NCBI RefSeq assembly: GCF_014646055.1
Contig: NZ_BMMS01000002.1
Span: 141,729-205,728 of the forward strand
Source: Wenjunlia tyrosinilytica
GTDB taxonomy: Bacteria; Actinomycetota; Actinomycetes; Streptomycetales; Streptomycetaceae
Reading direction: 5' to 3'
DNA length: 64,000 nt
The notes below the pieces were generated by a model that saw only the letters and a list, made by a program, of their open reading frames with translations, was not told the DNA's origin and did no database searches. A program made the translations under genes and the position numbers. Below, piece after piece: positions 44,417 through 53,631 of the stretch (position 1 is the first letter of the stretch; each line of letters begins with the position of its first letter).

Positions 44417-45838
44417 TCAGTGCTCGGTGATGTGGTGGACGCGCAGGAGGTTGGTGGATCCGGGCGCGCCGGGCGGGGATCCTGCGGTGATGATGACCAG
44501 GTCGCCGGGTCGGCAGCGTCCGATCTTCAGCAGTTCGGCGTCGACCTGTTCGACCATCTCGTCGGTGTTGCCGGCGAGCGGGCCGAGGAAGGTCTCGACG
44601 CCCCACGTCAGGGAGAGCTGGTTGCGGGTGGCGGGCTCGGGGCTGAACGCGAGCACGGGGATGGGTGAGCGGTAGCGGGAGAGCCTTCTGGCGGTGTCTC
44701 CCGACTTGGTGAACGCGATGAGGTATTTCGCGCCCAGGTAGTCGCCGGTCTCGGCGGCGGCCCGGGCGACGGCGCCGCCCTGGGTGCGGGGCTTGCTGTT
44801 CTCGGTGAGCGGCGGGAGGCCCTTGGAGAGGATCTCCTCCTCGGCCGCGGCGACGATGCGTGCCATCGTCTTGACCGTGTCGATGGGGTATTTGCCGATG
44901 GAGGTCTCTCCGGAGAGCATCACGGCGTCGGTGCCGTCGTTGACGGCGTTGGCGACGTCGGACGCCTCGGCGCGGGTGGGCCGGGAGGAGCCGATCATCG
45001 AGTCGAGCATCTGGGTGGCGACGATGACGGGCTTGGCGTTGCGTCGGGCGAGCTTGATGGCGCGCTTCTGGACGAGCGGGACGCGTTCGAGGGGCATTTC
45101 CACGCCGAGGTCGCCGCGGGCGACCATGATGCCGTCGAACGCGGCGACGATCTCTTCGAGGTTCTCGACCGCCTGGGGTTTTTCGATCTTCGCGATGACG
45201 GGGACGCGGTGGCCCTCTTCGCGCATGACGCGGTGGACGTCCTCGACGTCGTGCCCGGTGCGGACGAAGGACAGGGCGACGAGGTCGGCCTTCATCCGCA
45301 GGGCCCACCGCAGGTCGTCGATGTCCTTGGCGGACAGGGCGGGGACGCTGACGGCCACGCCGGGCAGGTTGAGCCCCTTGTGGTCGGAGACCATGCCGCC
45401 CTCGATGACCATGGTGTGGACGCGGGCGGCCTGGACACCGGTGACCTCGAGGGCGACCTTGCCGTCGTCGACGAGGATCCGCTCGCCCTTGCCGACGTCG
45501 GCGGCGAGTCCTTTGTAGGTGGTGCCGCACATGTGGCGGTCGCCGGGGACCTCCTCGACGGTGATGGTGAATTCGTCGCCGCGTTCAAGGAGTACCGGCC
45601 CCTCGGCGAATTGTCCCAGGCGGATCTTCGGGCCCTGAAGGTCGACGAGGATGCCGACGCTGCGGCCGGATTCCTCGGCGGCCTTGCGGACGTGGTGGAA
45701 GCGCTCCTCGTGTTCGGCGTGGGAGCCATGGCTGAGATTGAACCGGGCCACGTCCATACCGGCCTCGACCAGCGCGCGGATCTGGTCGTAGCTGTCGGTC
45801 GCGGGCCCCAGAGTGCAAACGATCTTTGCTCTGCGCAT
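44417..45838 (-). CDS. pyk: Pyruvate kinase
   Basis: A 473-residue pyruvate kinase, which turns phosphoenolpyruvate and ADP into pyruvate and ATP. Recognisable segments are the N-terminal AKIVCTLGPAT, the active-site FNLSHGSHAEH, LVDLQGPKIRLG, the catalytic lysine in VIAKIEKPQAVEN, the metal site MVARGDLGVE, and the signature ATQMLDSMI...RAEASDVANAVNDGTDAVMLSGE. The C-terminal allosteric domain ends with LVIITAGSPPGAPGSTNLLRVH. The ATG at 45838 gives the usual actinobacterial length. It stands alone with its own terminator. Confidence 0.98.
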   Translation of the reverse strand: MRRAKIVCTLGPATDSYDQIRALVEAGMDVARFNLSHGSHAEHEERFHHVRKAAEESGRSVGILVDLQGPKIRLGQFAEGPVLLERGDEFTITVEEVPGDRHMCGTTYKGLAADVGKGERILVDDGKVALEVTGVQAARVHTMVIEGGMVSDHKGLNLPGVAVSVPALSAKDIDDLRWALRMKADLVALSFVRTGHDVEDVHRVMREEGHRVPVIAKIEKPQAVENLEEIVAAFDGIMVARGDLGVEMPLERVPLVQKRAIKLARRNAKPVIVATQMLDSMIGSSRPTRAEASDVANAVNDGTDAVMLSGETSIGKYPIDTVKTMARIVAAAEEEILSKGLPPLTENSKPRTQGGAVARAAAETGDYLGAKYLIAFTKSGDTARRLSRYRSPIPVLAFSPEPATRNQLSLTWGVETFLGPLAGNTDEMVEQVDAELLKIGRCRPGDLVIITAGSPPGAPGSTNLLRVHHITEH

Positions 45839-45933
45839 GGGTCGAGCCTAGGTGCTACTCGTTGGTACGAACGTGGTCCTGGGAATCCGCGAAGTGGCTT
45901 TGCGGTAAAGGGTTTGCGGCCGGGCGCCGGGGA

Positions 45934-46752
45934 TCAGGGGTTCAGTTCCGGGCGGGTGATCGTGAAGAGCGCGGTCACCTGCGCGCGGACGCATTGGAGC
46001 TCGGGTTCCAGATCGAGCCCGGCGGGTGGGAGGTCTTCCGCCGCGGTGTCGAAGGAGCGCGCTGCGGCCGCGGCCGCCATGCGGTAGGGCCTGGGTGGCT
46101 CGCGGTCGGCGGCGGTGTCGCACAGTTCGACGAGCGCGGTGAGTTCGGCGCCGAGGGCCCCGGCGTATTCGCGGGCGCGCTGCACGGCCTCCCCCACGGC
46201 TTTCTGCCGGGCCTCGCGGTGGACGGGCGAGTCGTGGCGCAGCGACCACCAGGGTCCGTCGACCTCGGTGAGGTCGAGGTCGGCGAGGCGGGTGGCGAGT
46301 TCTCCGAGGGCGGTGAAGTCGGTGAGGGTGGCGCGGATGCGGACGGCGCCCTGGTAGCCGCGGATCTTCTCGCCTCGTTTGTCGTCGAGGCGGGGGCTGA
46401 TGGTGAACGCGCCGGTGTCGAGTTTGTCGAGTGCTTCGGAGTGGCTTTTCAGCAGGTCGAGTACGGCGGCGTTGCGGCGGGTGAGTTCGTCGAGGACACC
46501 TCGGCGGTCCTTGCCGCGGGCGCGCACGGTGATGCCGATGGTGGCGAGTTCGGGCTGGACTTCGAGGAGGGCTTCCCCGACGACGGTGACGCGGGGTTCA
46601 TCGGGGGTGCCGAGGCAGGCGCCGCGGGTGGGGGCGCCGCCGAAGGGCGAGGGGAGTATGGGGGGCATGGGCAGCGGCGGTACGTGGGGGCGGCCGGGGG
46701 GTTCGGGGAGCGGGGTGGGACCGGGGAACGGCGGCGGCGGGGGGTTCGTCAC
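45934..46752 (-). CDS. SIMPL domain protein (DUF541)
   Basis: A 272-residue SIMPL/DUF541 family protein; relatives include BP26/OMP28 and proteins tied to oxidative stress or signalling, with unknown biochemical role. The first 60 residues are Pro-rich low complexity (about a third proline). The SIMPL domain follows from RVTVVGEALLEVQPELATIGITVRARG through DKLDTGAFTISPRLD and GYQGAVRIRATLTDF to the final ALFTITRPEL. There is no signal peptide, so it is probably cytoplasmic, unlike many SIMPL proteins. The GTG at 46752 has a clean AAGGAGG site, better than the ATG at 46791. Confidence 0.88.
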   Translation of the reverse strand: MTNPPPPPFPGPTPLPEPPGRPHVPPLPMPPILPSPFGGAPTRGACLGTPDEPRVTVVGEALLEVQPELATIGITVRARGKDRRGVLDELTRRNAAVLDLLKSHSEALDKLDTGAFTISPRLDDKRGEKIRGYQGAVRIRATLTDFTALGELATRLADLDLTEVDGPWWSLRHDSPVHREARQKAVGEAVQRAREYAGALGAELTALVELCDTAADREPPRPYRMAAAAAARSFDTAAEDLPPAGLDLEPELQCVRAQVTALFTITRPELNP

Positions 46753-46824
46753 GTCGGCCTCCTTGCGCTCGCTGGGAGGGTGCTCTCCCACTGTCGCAAA
46801 AGGTGGCGGCGGGGGCGAGGGGGC

Positions 46825-46851
46825 CCCGGCCGGGCTCCGCAGCCGGCCGGG
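46825..46851 (-). terminator. Hairpin after the amidase gene
   Basis: Arms CCCGGCCGG (46825-46833) and CCGGCCGGG (46843-46851) with a 9-nt loop, 37 bp past the amidase stop. Confidence 0.65.
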
Positions 46852-46887
46852 ACCCCCGGTCTTGGTCGCGCTCGGACTCGGGCGTGG

Positions 46888-48225
46888 TCAGCGCGTTCGG
46901 GCGCGGACGAGGTCGACGTCCTCGGCCTTGACGTAGGCGATGCGGTGGCCGATCTGGACGGTGAGGTATGTGTCGTCGCCCGCCACGTAGGTGTGGTCGT
47001 CGGGCAGCGAGTTGTCGATGGTCTTGGCGTAGTAGTAGCCGGTGGGGGTCTCACCGGTGGAGGCGTAGGCCTGCCCGGCCTTGATGGTGTAGGGCAGGGG
47101 TACGACGGCCTGTTTGGGGATGCTCTGCGGGTAGGCGGCCGCCTCGGGGTAGGCGCGGCCGTAGGTGGGGATCTCGGCCCTGCCCTCCTTGGGCCTGACG
47201 ACCCATCCGCGGCTGGGGACGGTGGTGCGCCGGCCCCTGGGCTCCTGGAACCAGGCCTTGCCGCCGGCCCACCAGACGGCGGTCCAGTCGCCCTGGCGTT
47301 CGGCGACGACGAAGCTCTGCCCGGTGCTCGCCTTGCTCCCCCAGTCGGCTGCGCAGTCGGTGCCGGGGCTGCCGTCGGGGTGCAGTCCGGGGTCGGAGAA
47401 CAGGGGGGCGTCGGCGGAGGGTTCGGTGTGCAGGGGGACGAAGCTGGTGCCCTGGTCGGGCAGGTCCTGGTTCTTCTCGCAGTCGCGGGCGTGCTGGATG
47501 TTCCGCCGGAACCGGGGGTTGATGGTGATGAGTTCGCTGCGGTGGGAGGCGGTGGGCCGCAGTGGCCGGTGGAGCAGCCTGAAGAAGTGCCCCCAGTCCC
47601 AGTAGGGGCCCGGGTCCCAGTGCATGCCCCTGACGCCGGCGGCGGTGGGTCCGGGCACGGTGTCGTGGCCGAGGATGTGCTGCCGGTCGAGGGGGATGTC
47701 GTACTTGGCGGCGAGGTGGCGCACGAGCCGGGCGGTGGACCGGTACATCGCGGGGGTGTACCAGGTGGCGCCCTGGGCGGCCCAGCCCTCCTGTTCGATG
47801 CCGATGGACTGGGCGTTGATGTACCAGTTCCCGGCCTGCCAGGCGACGTCCTTGGTACGGACCATCTGGGCGACGTGCCCGTCGCTGGAGCGGACGACGT
47901 AGTGGGCGGAGACGAGCGCCTTGGGGTTCTGGAACAGGCGCAGGGTGGCGTTGTACTCGGTCTCGGTGTCGTGCAGGACGATGTACCGGATCCGGGTGGT
48001 GGTGGGCCGGTCGGCGGTGTCGTAGTTGCCGTAGGAGCCGGGGTCGGCGGGGTTGTTGAGCTGGTAGGCGGCGGGCACCCACTCGCAGGCGAGCGATGCC
48101 GGGCACTCGGTGGCGGGGGCCGGCTCGTCGGCGTTGGCCGCTCCGGCGGGGGTCAGCAGGGCCGCGGTGATCGCGGTCGCCGAGCTCAGCGCGAGGCCGG
48201 CGGTTCTTGAGCGGGTGCGCTTCAT
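46888..48225 (-). CDS. Secreted N-acetylmuramoyl-L-alanine amidase
   Basis: A 445-residue exported amidase_2 (PGRP-like) enzyme that should cleave peptide from glycan in peptidoglycan. A Sec signal peptide (residues about 1-32, ending ANA) is followed by the zinc domain: YIVLHDTETEY holds the first zinc histidine, SIGIEQEGWA the tyrosine/Glu region, and HILGHDTVPGP the second His with Asp as third ligand. The C-terminal half (about residues 230-445) is a beta-rich region with WTAVWWAGGKAWFQEP and repeated SH3-like strands, probably for wall binding. Three cysteine pairs are possible. The ATG at 48225 follows AGGGGAG. Confidence 0.92.
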   Translation of the reverse strand: MKRTRSRTAGLALSSATAITAALLTPAGAANADEPAPATECPASLACEWVPAAYQLNNPADPGSYGNYDTADRPTTTRIRYIVLHDTETEYNATLRLFQNPKALVSAHYVVRSSDGHVAQMVRTKDVAWQAGNWYINAQSIGIEQEGWAAQGATWYTPAMYRSTARLVRHLAAKYDIPLDRQHILGHDTVPGPTAAGVRGMHWDPGPYWDWGHFFRLLHRPLRPTASHRSELITINPRFRRNIQHARDCEKNQDLPDQGTSFVPLHTEPSADAPLFSDPGLHPDGSPGTDCAADWGSKASTGQSFVVAERQGDWTAVWWAGGKAWFQEPRGRRTTVPSRGWVVRPKEGRAEIPTYGRAYPEAAAYPQSIPKQAVVPLPYTIKAGQAYASTGETPTGYYYAKTIDNSLPDDHTYVAGDDTYLTVQIGHRIAYVKAEDVDLVRARTR

Positions 48226-48334
48226 GGGCACTCCCCTGGGCTGGGTGGTCGTCGGGCCGTGCCGTGCGGGTGGCTCACCCTGTGACTGAAGCGGACGCGG
48301 AGTCAAGAGTGCTGTACGGACACGGGTCTGATCG

Positions 48335-48374
48335 CCAATGATTGATGGGTTCACGCCAATGGACTAGTCCAATG
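48335..48374. promoter_or_regulatory. Triple CCAATG with a TGGACTAGTCCA palindrome
   Basis: CCAATG occurs at 48335, 48356 and 48369 between two divergent genes, and the 12-bp palindrome TGGACTAGTCCA sits at 48360-48371. GTTCACGCC at 48350-48358 resembles half of a PHO box. The site type is unknown. Confidence 0.35.
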
Positions 48375-48478
48375 GGACGACCTTCGAACGGGTCCGCGAA
48401 ATTCGGGGCTACCGCTGGGAGCGTGGCGTGCGCGAGACTTCTACGCGCGTTGCCCACCGTTCCAGGGGAGAAGGACAA

Positions 48479-50287
48479 ATGCCGCTCGACCGCAGGGAAT
48501 TCCTCAACCGCTCCGCGCTCACCGGAGCCGGGGCCGCCATCGCCGGGACGGGAGGCGTCGTCGCCGCCCCGGCCGCCGAGGCGGCGGGAAGGGGATCGGA
48601 CCGGACCTTCTCGTTCTCCGTGCTCGGCACCACCGACCTGCACGGCAACGTCTTCAACTGGGACTACTTCACCGACGCGGAGTTCGACGACTCCAAGCAC
48701 AACGACGTGGGCCTGGCCAAGATCGCCACCCTGGTCGACCGCGTCCGCGAGGAGAAGGGCTGCGGGCGCACCCTGCTCATCGACGCGGGCGACACCATCC
48801 AGGGCACCCAGCTCGCCTACTACTACGCCCGGATCGAGCCGATCACCGGCAAGGACGGCAAGCGCGGGCCGGTGCACCCGATGGCGCAGGCGATGAACAG
48901 GATCGGCTACGACGCGGCGGCGCTCGGCAACCACGAGTTCAACTACGGCATTCCGCTGCTGCGCGCGTTCGAGGAGCAGTGCGACTTCCCGCTGCTGGGC
49001 GCCAACGCGCTGGACGCCAGGACCCAGCGGCCCGCCTTCCCGCCGTATGTGATCAAGCGGGTCCGGGTGCCGCACGGCCGTGACATCAAGGTGGGCATCC
49101 TGGGGCTGACCAACCCCGGCATCGCCATCTGGGACAAGGCCAATGTCCAGGGGAAGATGGTCTTCCCGGGCCTGGTGGAGCAGGCGAGGAAGTACGTTCC
49201 CCGGCTGCGGGACGCGGGCGCCGACGTGGTGGTCGTCGCCTCCCACTCCGGCTCCGACGGCTCCTCCTCCTACGGCGACGCCCTGCCGTGGGTGGAGAAC
49301 GCCTCCGCGCAGGTCGCCGAGCAGGTGCCGGGGATCGACGCCGTCCTGGTCGGGCACGCGCACGTCGAGATCCCCGAGCGTATCGTCGTCAACAAGGAGA
49401 CCGGGAGGCCGGTCGTGCTGTCCGAGCCCCTGAAGTGGGGCCAGCGGCTGACCGTGTTCGACTTCGAGCTCGAGCGGGGCCAGGGCGGCTGGCAGGTCAC
49501 CTCGGTGCACTCCAAGGTCCTCAACTCCAACGAGGCCGAGGAGTCCCCCGCCATCGCCCGGATGCTGCGCGACGAGCACGCGAAGGTCGTCGCGTACGTC
49601 AACACCCGGATCGGCACGGCCGAGGAGGCCATGTCCGCGGCCGAGGCCCGCCTCAAGGACACCCCGATCCTGGACTTCGTCAACTACGTGCAGGCCGAGA
49701 CCGTCAAGGCGGGCCTGAGCGCGGGTGACGCGGCGCTGCCGATCCTGTCGGTCAACGCCCCGTTCAGCCGGACCGCCTCCATCCCGGCCGGCCAGGTGTC
49801 GATCCGGGACGTGGCCGGGCTCTACATCTTCGACAACACCCTCGAGGCGCGAAAGCTCACCGGCGCCCAGCTCAAGGACTATCTGGAGTACTCGGCGAAG
49901 TACTTCAGCCGGCTCGCGCCCGGCGCCCCGGTGGACCCCGACGCCCTCACCAACGCGGGCGGCACCCCGGACTACAACTACGACGTGGTGTGGGGCGTGT
50001 CCTACGACATCGACATCGCCAAGCCGGTGGGGCAGCGGATCACCGGCCTGGCGTACCGGGGCGAGCCGATCGACCCCGCCCAGCAGTTCCTTGTGGCGTT
50101 CAACAACTACCGTGCCTCGGGCGGCGGCGGCTTCCCGCACGTCGCCAAGGCACCGGTCGCCTACATCGGCGCGCAGGAGATCCGGCAGACGCTGATCGAC
50201 TGGGTGGTGGAGCACAAGGTGATCGACCCGAACGCGTTCGCGAGCGACGACTGGCGGCTCACCCGCGAGGGCGCCCCGGTGTTCTGA
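48479..50287 (+). CDS. Tat-exported 5'-nucleotidase/2',3'-cyclic phosphodiesterase family protein
   Basis: A 602-residue metallophosphatase of the 5'-nucleotidase family (UshA/CpdB type), acting outside the cell to release phosphate from nucleotides. The Tat signal has DRREFLNRSALTGAG near residue 5. The metal-binding motifs are GTTDLHGNVFNW, DAGDTIQG, GNHEFNYG, VVVASHSGSDG and VLVGHAHVE. The C-terminal nucleotide-binding domain includes the substrate stacking region around NAPFSRTASIPAG and ASGGGGFPH. The ATG at 48479 follows GGGAGAAGG. A half PHO box upstream hints at phosphate control but is weak. Its 3' end overlaps the convergent hydroxylase gene by 29 bp. Confidence 0.93.
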   Translation: MPLDRREFLNRSALTGAGAAIAGTGGVVAAPAAEAAGRGSDRTFSFSVLGTTDLHGNVFNWDYFTDAEFDDSKHNDVGLAKIATLVDRVREEKGCGRTLLIDAGDTIQGTQLAYYYARIEPITGKDGKRGPVHPMAQAMNRIGYDAAALGNHEFNYGIPLLRAFEEQCDFPLLGANALDARTQRPAFPPYVIKRVRVPHGRDIKVGILGLTNPGIAIWDKANVQGKMVFPGLVEQARKYVPRLRDAGADVVVVASHSGSDGSSSYGDALPWVENASAQVAEQVPGIDAVLVGHAHVEIPERIVVNKETGRPVVLSEPLKWGQRLTVFDFELERGQGGWQVTSVHSKVLNSNEAEESPAIARMLRDEHAKVVAYVNTRIGTAEEAMSAAEARLKDTPILDFVNYVQAETVKAGLSAGDAALPILSVNAPFSRTASIPAGQVSIRDVAGLYIFDNTLEARKLTGAQLKDYLEYSAKYFSRLAPGAPVDPDALTNAGGTPDYNYDVVWGVSYDIDIAKPVGQRITGLAYRGEPIDPAQQFLVAFNNYRASGGGGFPHVAKAPVAYIGAQEIRQTLIDWVVEHKVIDPNAFASDDWRLTREGAPVF

Positions 50288-51656
50288 CCGCGACGGCCGG
50301 CACCTGGCCGGCCCGCGCGGGATCGTGCAGCCCGAAGGTGGTGAAGGCCGTACGGGCCGGCAGGGGGTAGGTGTCCTCGCCGGTCAGCGAGTTGAGGATG
50401 ACGGCGGAGCGCCAGGCGGCCAGTCCCAGGTCCGGCGCTCCGACGCCATGGGTGTGGCGCTCGGCGTTCTGCACGAAGACGTCGCCGCCGATCCCGGGGT
50501 CCAGGACGAGCCGGTGGGCCTCGTCGACTCGAGGCCGCCCGGCGCCGTCGCGCGCGATGTGCGGCCGCAGCGGAGCGAGCAGCGCGTCGACGGGGCGCTC
50601 GGCGTAGCCGGTGGCGAGCACGACGGCGTCGGTGGCCAGGCGGGCCCGTACCGCCTGCTGACCGTGTTCGAGGCCGAGCACGATACGGCCGTCCTGGCGG
50701 ACGGCGGAGGTGACGGTGACCCCGGGGGTCAGCGCGACGTCGGGCCAGCCGCCCTCGAGGGTGCGCAGGTAGAGCTCGTCGTGGATCTCACCGAGGGTGT
50801 CGCCGCTGACGCCCTTGTAGAGCTGCCACTGGCTGGGCAGCAGGCGGTCCCGGGTGGCCTCGGGCAGCCCGTGGAAGTAGCGGGTGTAGTCGGGGGTGAA
50901 CTGCTCCAGGCCCAGTTTGCTGTATTCCATGGGGGCGAACGCGGGCGTGCGGGCGAGCCAGGTCAGGCCCTCGCGTCCGGCGGGGCGGGCCCTCAGCAGG
51001 TCGAGCAGGACCTCGGCGCCCGACTGGCCGGAGCCGACGACGGTGACATGGCGGGCGGCCAGCAGCCGGTCGCGTTGGGCGAGGTAGTCGCCGGAGTGCA
51101 GGACGAGGGCGGTGGGGTCGTCGTGCAGGTGGCGCAGCGGCTCGGGCACCTTGGGGGCGGTGCCGACGCCGAGGACGACATTGCGCGCGTGCAGGCGGCC
51201 CACCGCCTCGGCGTCGCCCTCGGGGTCGCGGCGGGTGAAGTCGACGGCGAAGGCGGAGTGTTCGCGGTCCCAGCGGACGGTGTCCACCTGGTGGCCGAAG
51301 CGGCACGAGCGCAACTGCCCGCTGACCCAGCGGCAGTATGTGTCGTATTCGGCGCGGTGCACATGGAAGCGCTCGGCGAAGTAGAAGGGGAACAGCCGCT
51401 CACGGGTCTTGAGGTAGTTGAGGAACGACCAGGGGCTGGTCGGCTCGACGAGGCTCACCAGGTCGGCGAGGAAGGGAACCTGGAGGGTCGAGCCGTCGAT
51501 GAGCAGGCCGGGGTGCCAGTGGAAGGCGGGTCGCTGTTCGAGGAAGGCGGCGGACAGGCCCGGAACCCCGTCGGCCAGGGCGGCAAGGGAGAGATTGAAC
51601 GGTCCCACGCCCACGCCGAGGAGATCGAGTGGCTCGATGGGGGATCCTTGCGTCAT
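50259..51656 (-). CDS. Lysine/ornithine N-monooxygenase (siderophore type)
   Basis: A 465-residue FAD- and NADPH-dependent N-hydroxylase of the IucD/SidA/DesB family, which hydroxylates the amine of lysine, ornithine, cadaverine or putrescine to start hydroxamate siderophore assembly. The FAD motif is GVGVGPFNLSLAAL, the NADPH motif GSGQSGAEVLLDLL, and the substrate motif near the end is DAVVLATGYAERP. The start overlaps the decarboxylase stop (ATGA), so amine making and hydroxylation are coupled. No acyltransferase or NIS synthetase follows, so assembly would rely on genes elsewhere or on a different product. Confidence 0.92.
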   Translation of the reverse strand: MTQGSPIEPLDLLGVGVGPFNLSLAALADGVPGLSAAFLEQRPAFHWHPGLLIDGSTLQVPFLADLVSLVEPTSPWSFLNYLKTRERLFPFYFAERFHVHRAEYDTYCRWVSGQLRSCRFGHQVDTVRWDREHSAFAVDFTRRDPEGDAEAVGRLHARNVVLGVGTAPKVPEPLRHLHDDPTALVLHSGDYLAQRDRLLAARHVTVVGSGQSGAEVLLDLLRARPAGREGLTWLARTPAFAPMEYSKLGLEQFTPDYTRYFHGLPEATRDRLLPSQWQLYKGVSGDTLGEIHDELYLRTLEGGWPDVALTPGVTVTSAVRQDGRIVLGLEHGQQAVRARLATDAVVLATGYAERPVDALLAPLRPHIARDGAGRPRVDEAHRLVLDPGIGGDVFVQNAERHTHGVGAPDLGLAAWRSAVILNSLTGEDTYPLPARTAFTTFGLHDPARAGQVPAVAVRTPGRPRG

Positions 51657-53374
51657 GGGGTGTCTCCCTCGTGGTGGGGCCGAGACTGGGGCCGGGGCCG
51701 GGACTGGGGCCGGGACTGGGGCCGGGACTGGGGCTGGGACTGGGGCTGGGGCCGGGACTGGGGCTGGGGCCGGGACTGGGGCTGGGGCTGCGGCTGGGAC
51801 GGGGGCTGCGGCTGGGACTTGGGGGCCTCGGACTCCGGGGGCCGGGCGGCGGCCGCGGCGGCTGTCTCGGCGACGAGTGCCACCAGGCGTTCGAGGTCGG
51901 CCTCCTGGGCGTGCGGGTGGAGCAGGGTGGCTTTCAGCCAGAGACGGGCGGGGCCGCTCCCGTTGGTGTCGCCGGCGCGCCGACTGCCGTCGGAGTCGGC
52001 GCCGGAGCGGGAATGGGCACCGGAGTGGGAGTCGGCGCCGGAGTCGGTGGCTCGGGCGCGGCCGAGGACGGCGCCGCCCCGGTCGAGCAGGTCGCGCCTC
52101 ACCCGGGCGACGAGTTCGTCCCCGGCCTCGTCCGGCAGCGCGTCGGCGGCGACGGGCCGGAACAGCACCGTGGTGATGCCGATCTCCCCCGGCCGTCGGC
52201 GCAGCGCGGGGTGGGCGTCGACGCGGGCGGCGAACCGTTCCGCTGCGTGCACACAGGTCTCCACCAGATCGCCGAGCCCCCTGCGCCCCAGCGCCCGCAG
52301 CGTGACGGCGATCTTGAGCGTGTCGGGGCGGCGGGAGGTGCGCACGGAGCGGCCGAGCAGGTCGGGCAGGCCCGCTTCGGTGTCGTCGTCGGCGTTGAGG
52401 TAGTCGGCGCTCACCGACAGCGGGCGCAGCGTGGTGCTGTCGGCCACGGCCAGCACTCCTGCGGCGATGGGCTGCCAGCCGAGCTTGTGCAGGTCGAATG
52501 TGACGGAGACGGCGGATTGGATGCCGTCGAGCCGGGGGGCTAGCCGGTGGCTGAACAGCAGCGGTCCGCCGTAGGCGGCGTCGATGTGGAGTTCGGCGCC
52601 GTGGGAGGCGGTGACGCGGGCGATCTCGGGGAGGGGGTCGATGAGTCCCTCGTCGGTGGTGCCCGCGGTGGCCACGACGAGCGCGGGTGCGGGGACGTCG
52701 GACAGCGCCCGGTCCAGTGCCTCGGGGAGCATGCGTCCGGCGCGGCATTCGACGGTGACGGGGGTCGGCAGGCCCAGGATCCAGGCGGCGCGGTGGACGC
52801 TGTGATGGGTGTTGGCACCGCACAGGATCTGGATGCCGCGGGCGCCGCGGGCGTGGGCGCGTTCCCTGGCGAGCAGGAGGGCGGTGAGGTTGGACTCGGT
52901 GCCGCCGCTGGTGATCAGGGCGTCGGGGGCGGGCAGGTCGGGGTAGACCAGGGCGGCCAGCGCCGCGGTGGTCTGCTCTTCGAGGGCGGCGGCGGCCGGT
53001 GCCTGGTCCCAGGAGTCCATGGACGGGTTGAGGGCGGAGGCGGCCAGGTCGGCGGCCGCGGCGACGGCCAGCGCGGGGCAGTGCAGATGGGCGACGCAGC
53101 CGGGGTCGGCGGGATCGGCGGCGCCCGCGGCGACCGCGTGGACCAGGTCGCGCAGCGCTTGTACGGCGCCCGTTCCGAGGTCGGGCAGCGGGGGGGAGCA
53201 GGCGGCGCGCACCCGCTCGGCGACGGCGTCGGGGCCACCGGCGGGCAGCGGTCCACCGCGGGAGGCGGCGCCGGAGGCGAGGGCTTCGAGGACCACGGTG
53301 GTCAACGGGCCGAGATGCGCCGGTCCTTGGGCGCCCCCGGCGAGGGCGGTGGCGGCGGGGTCGTGACGGCTCAC
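51653..53374 (-). CDS. PLP-dependent decarboxylase (lysine/diaminobutyrate type)
   Basis: A 573-residue group II decarboxylase, like DesA (lysine to cadaverine) and diaminobutyrate decarboxylases. It has SGGTESNLTALLLARE, HHSVHRAAW (His stacks on the PLP), DAAYGGPLL and the PLP lysine in TFDLHKLGW. The ADYLNADDD segment is also typical. The body runs to about residue 510; a linker at about 440-470 (GADSHSGAHSRSGADSDG) and a C-terminal tail of about 60 residues (Pro-Gln and Arg-Pro-Gln repeats) are DNA-repeat-derived. The GTG at 53374 overlaps the stop of a small upstream ORF (GTGA). Product amine is inferred. Confidence 0.88.
   Translation of the reverse strand: MSRHDPAATALAGGAQGPAHLGPLTTVVLEALASGAASRGGPLPAGGPDAVAERVRAACSPPLPDLGTGAVQALRDLVHAVAAGAADPADPGCVAHLHCPALAVAAAADLAASALNPSMDSWDQAPAAAALEEQTTAALAALVYPDLPAPDALITSGGTESNLTALLLARERAHARGARGIQILCGANTHHSVHRAAWILGLPTPVTVECRAGRMLPEALDRALSDVPAPALVVATAGTTDEGLIDPLPEIARVTASHGAELHIDAAYGGPLLFSHRLAPRLDGIQSAVSVTFDLHKLGWQPIAAGVLAVADSTTLRPLSVSADYLNADDDTEAGLPDLLGRSVRTSRRPDTLKIAVTLRALGRRGLGDLVETCVHAAERFAARVDAHPALRRRPGEIGITTVLFRPVAADALPDEAGDELVARVRRDLLDRGGAVLGRARATDSGADSHSGAHSRSGADSDGSRRAGDTNGSGPARLWLKATLLHPHAQEADLERLVALVAETAAAAAARPPESEAPKSQPQPPSQPQPQPQSRPQPQSRPQPQSQPQSRPQSRPQSRPRPQSRPHHEGDTP
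51660..51830 (-). repeat. Pro/Gln/Arg-coding tandem repeat at the decarboxylase 3' end
   Basis: Units of GGGGCCGGGACT and GGGGCTGGGACT (6/12/18 bp periods), seen on the plus strand, encode the Pro-Gln-Ser-Arg tail of the decarboxylase. Confidence 0.8.
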
Positions 53375-53631
53375 CGGGCGGCCTCGCGCAGGGCGGCGGC
53401 CAGGCGCTCCAGGACGGAGTCGGCCCGGGGGGCGGGACAGGTGCGGCCGTCGGCCCGGGTGGCCTCGGCGCCGTGGGCGCGAAACGGGACGGCGGGCAGG
53501 CTGCGCGCGCAGGTACTGGCGGCGCACTCACGGTGCGCCTGCCGGTCGAGGAGCGGGGTGCGCAGCGAGGCGTCGGCGTGGCCGGGGAGCGTGGAGCCGG
53601 GGTCGAGCAGATCGACGGGCGACGTCGGCAT
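53371..53631 (-). CDS. Small unrecognised protein, translationally coupled to the decarboxylase
   Basis: An 86-residue ORF starting at ATG 53631 and ending at TGA 53371, overlapping the decarboxylase GTG by one GTGA. The sequence has three cysteines (RECAASTCARS and GRTCPAPR), an N-terminal DLLDPG segment and a C-terminal helix VLERLAAALREA. I do not recognise a family. A candidate iron box lies 97 bp upstream. It could be a regulator or carrier peptide, or the detached N-terminus of the decarboxylase; the stop-start overlap favours a real gene. Confidence 0.5.
   Translation of the reverse strand: MPTSPVDLLDPGSTLPGHADASLRTPLLDRQAHRECAASTCARSLPAVPFRAHGAEATRADGRTCPAPRADSVLERLAAALREAAR

Noticed and set aside
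43302-45530. 742-codon minus-strand frame crossing the PLP enzyme and pyk genes
   Set aside because: It runs in another frame through two well-supported genes and is Arg/Pro-rich noise.
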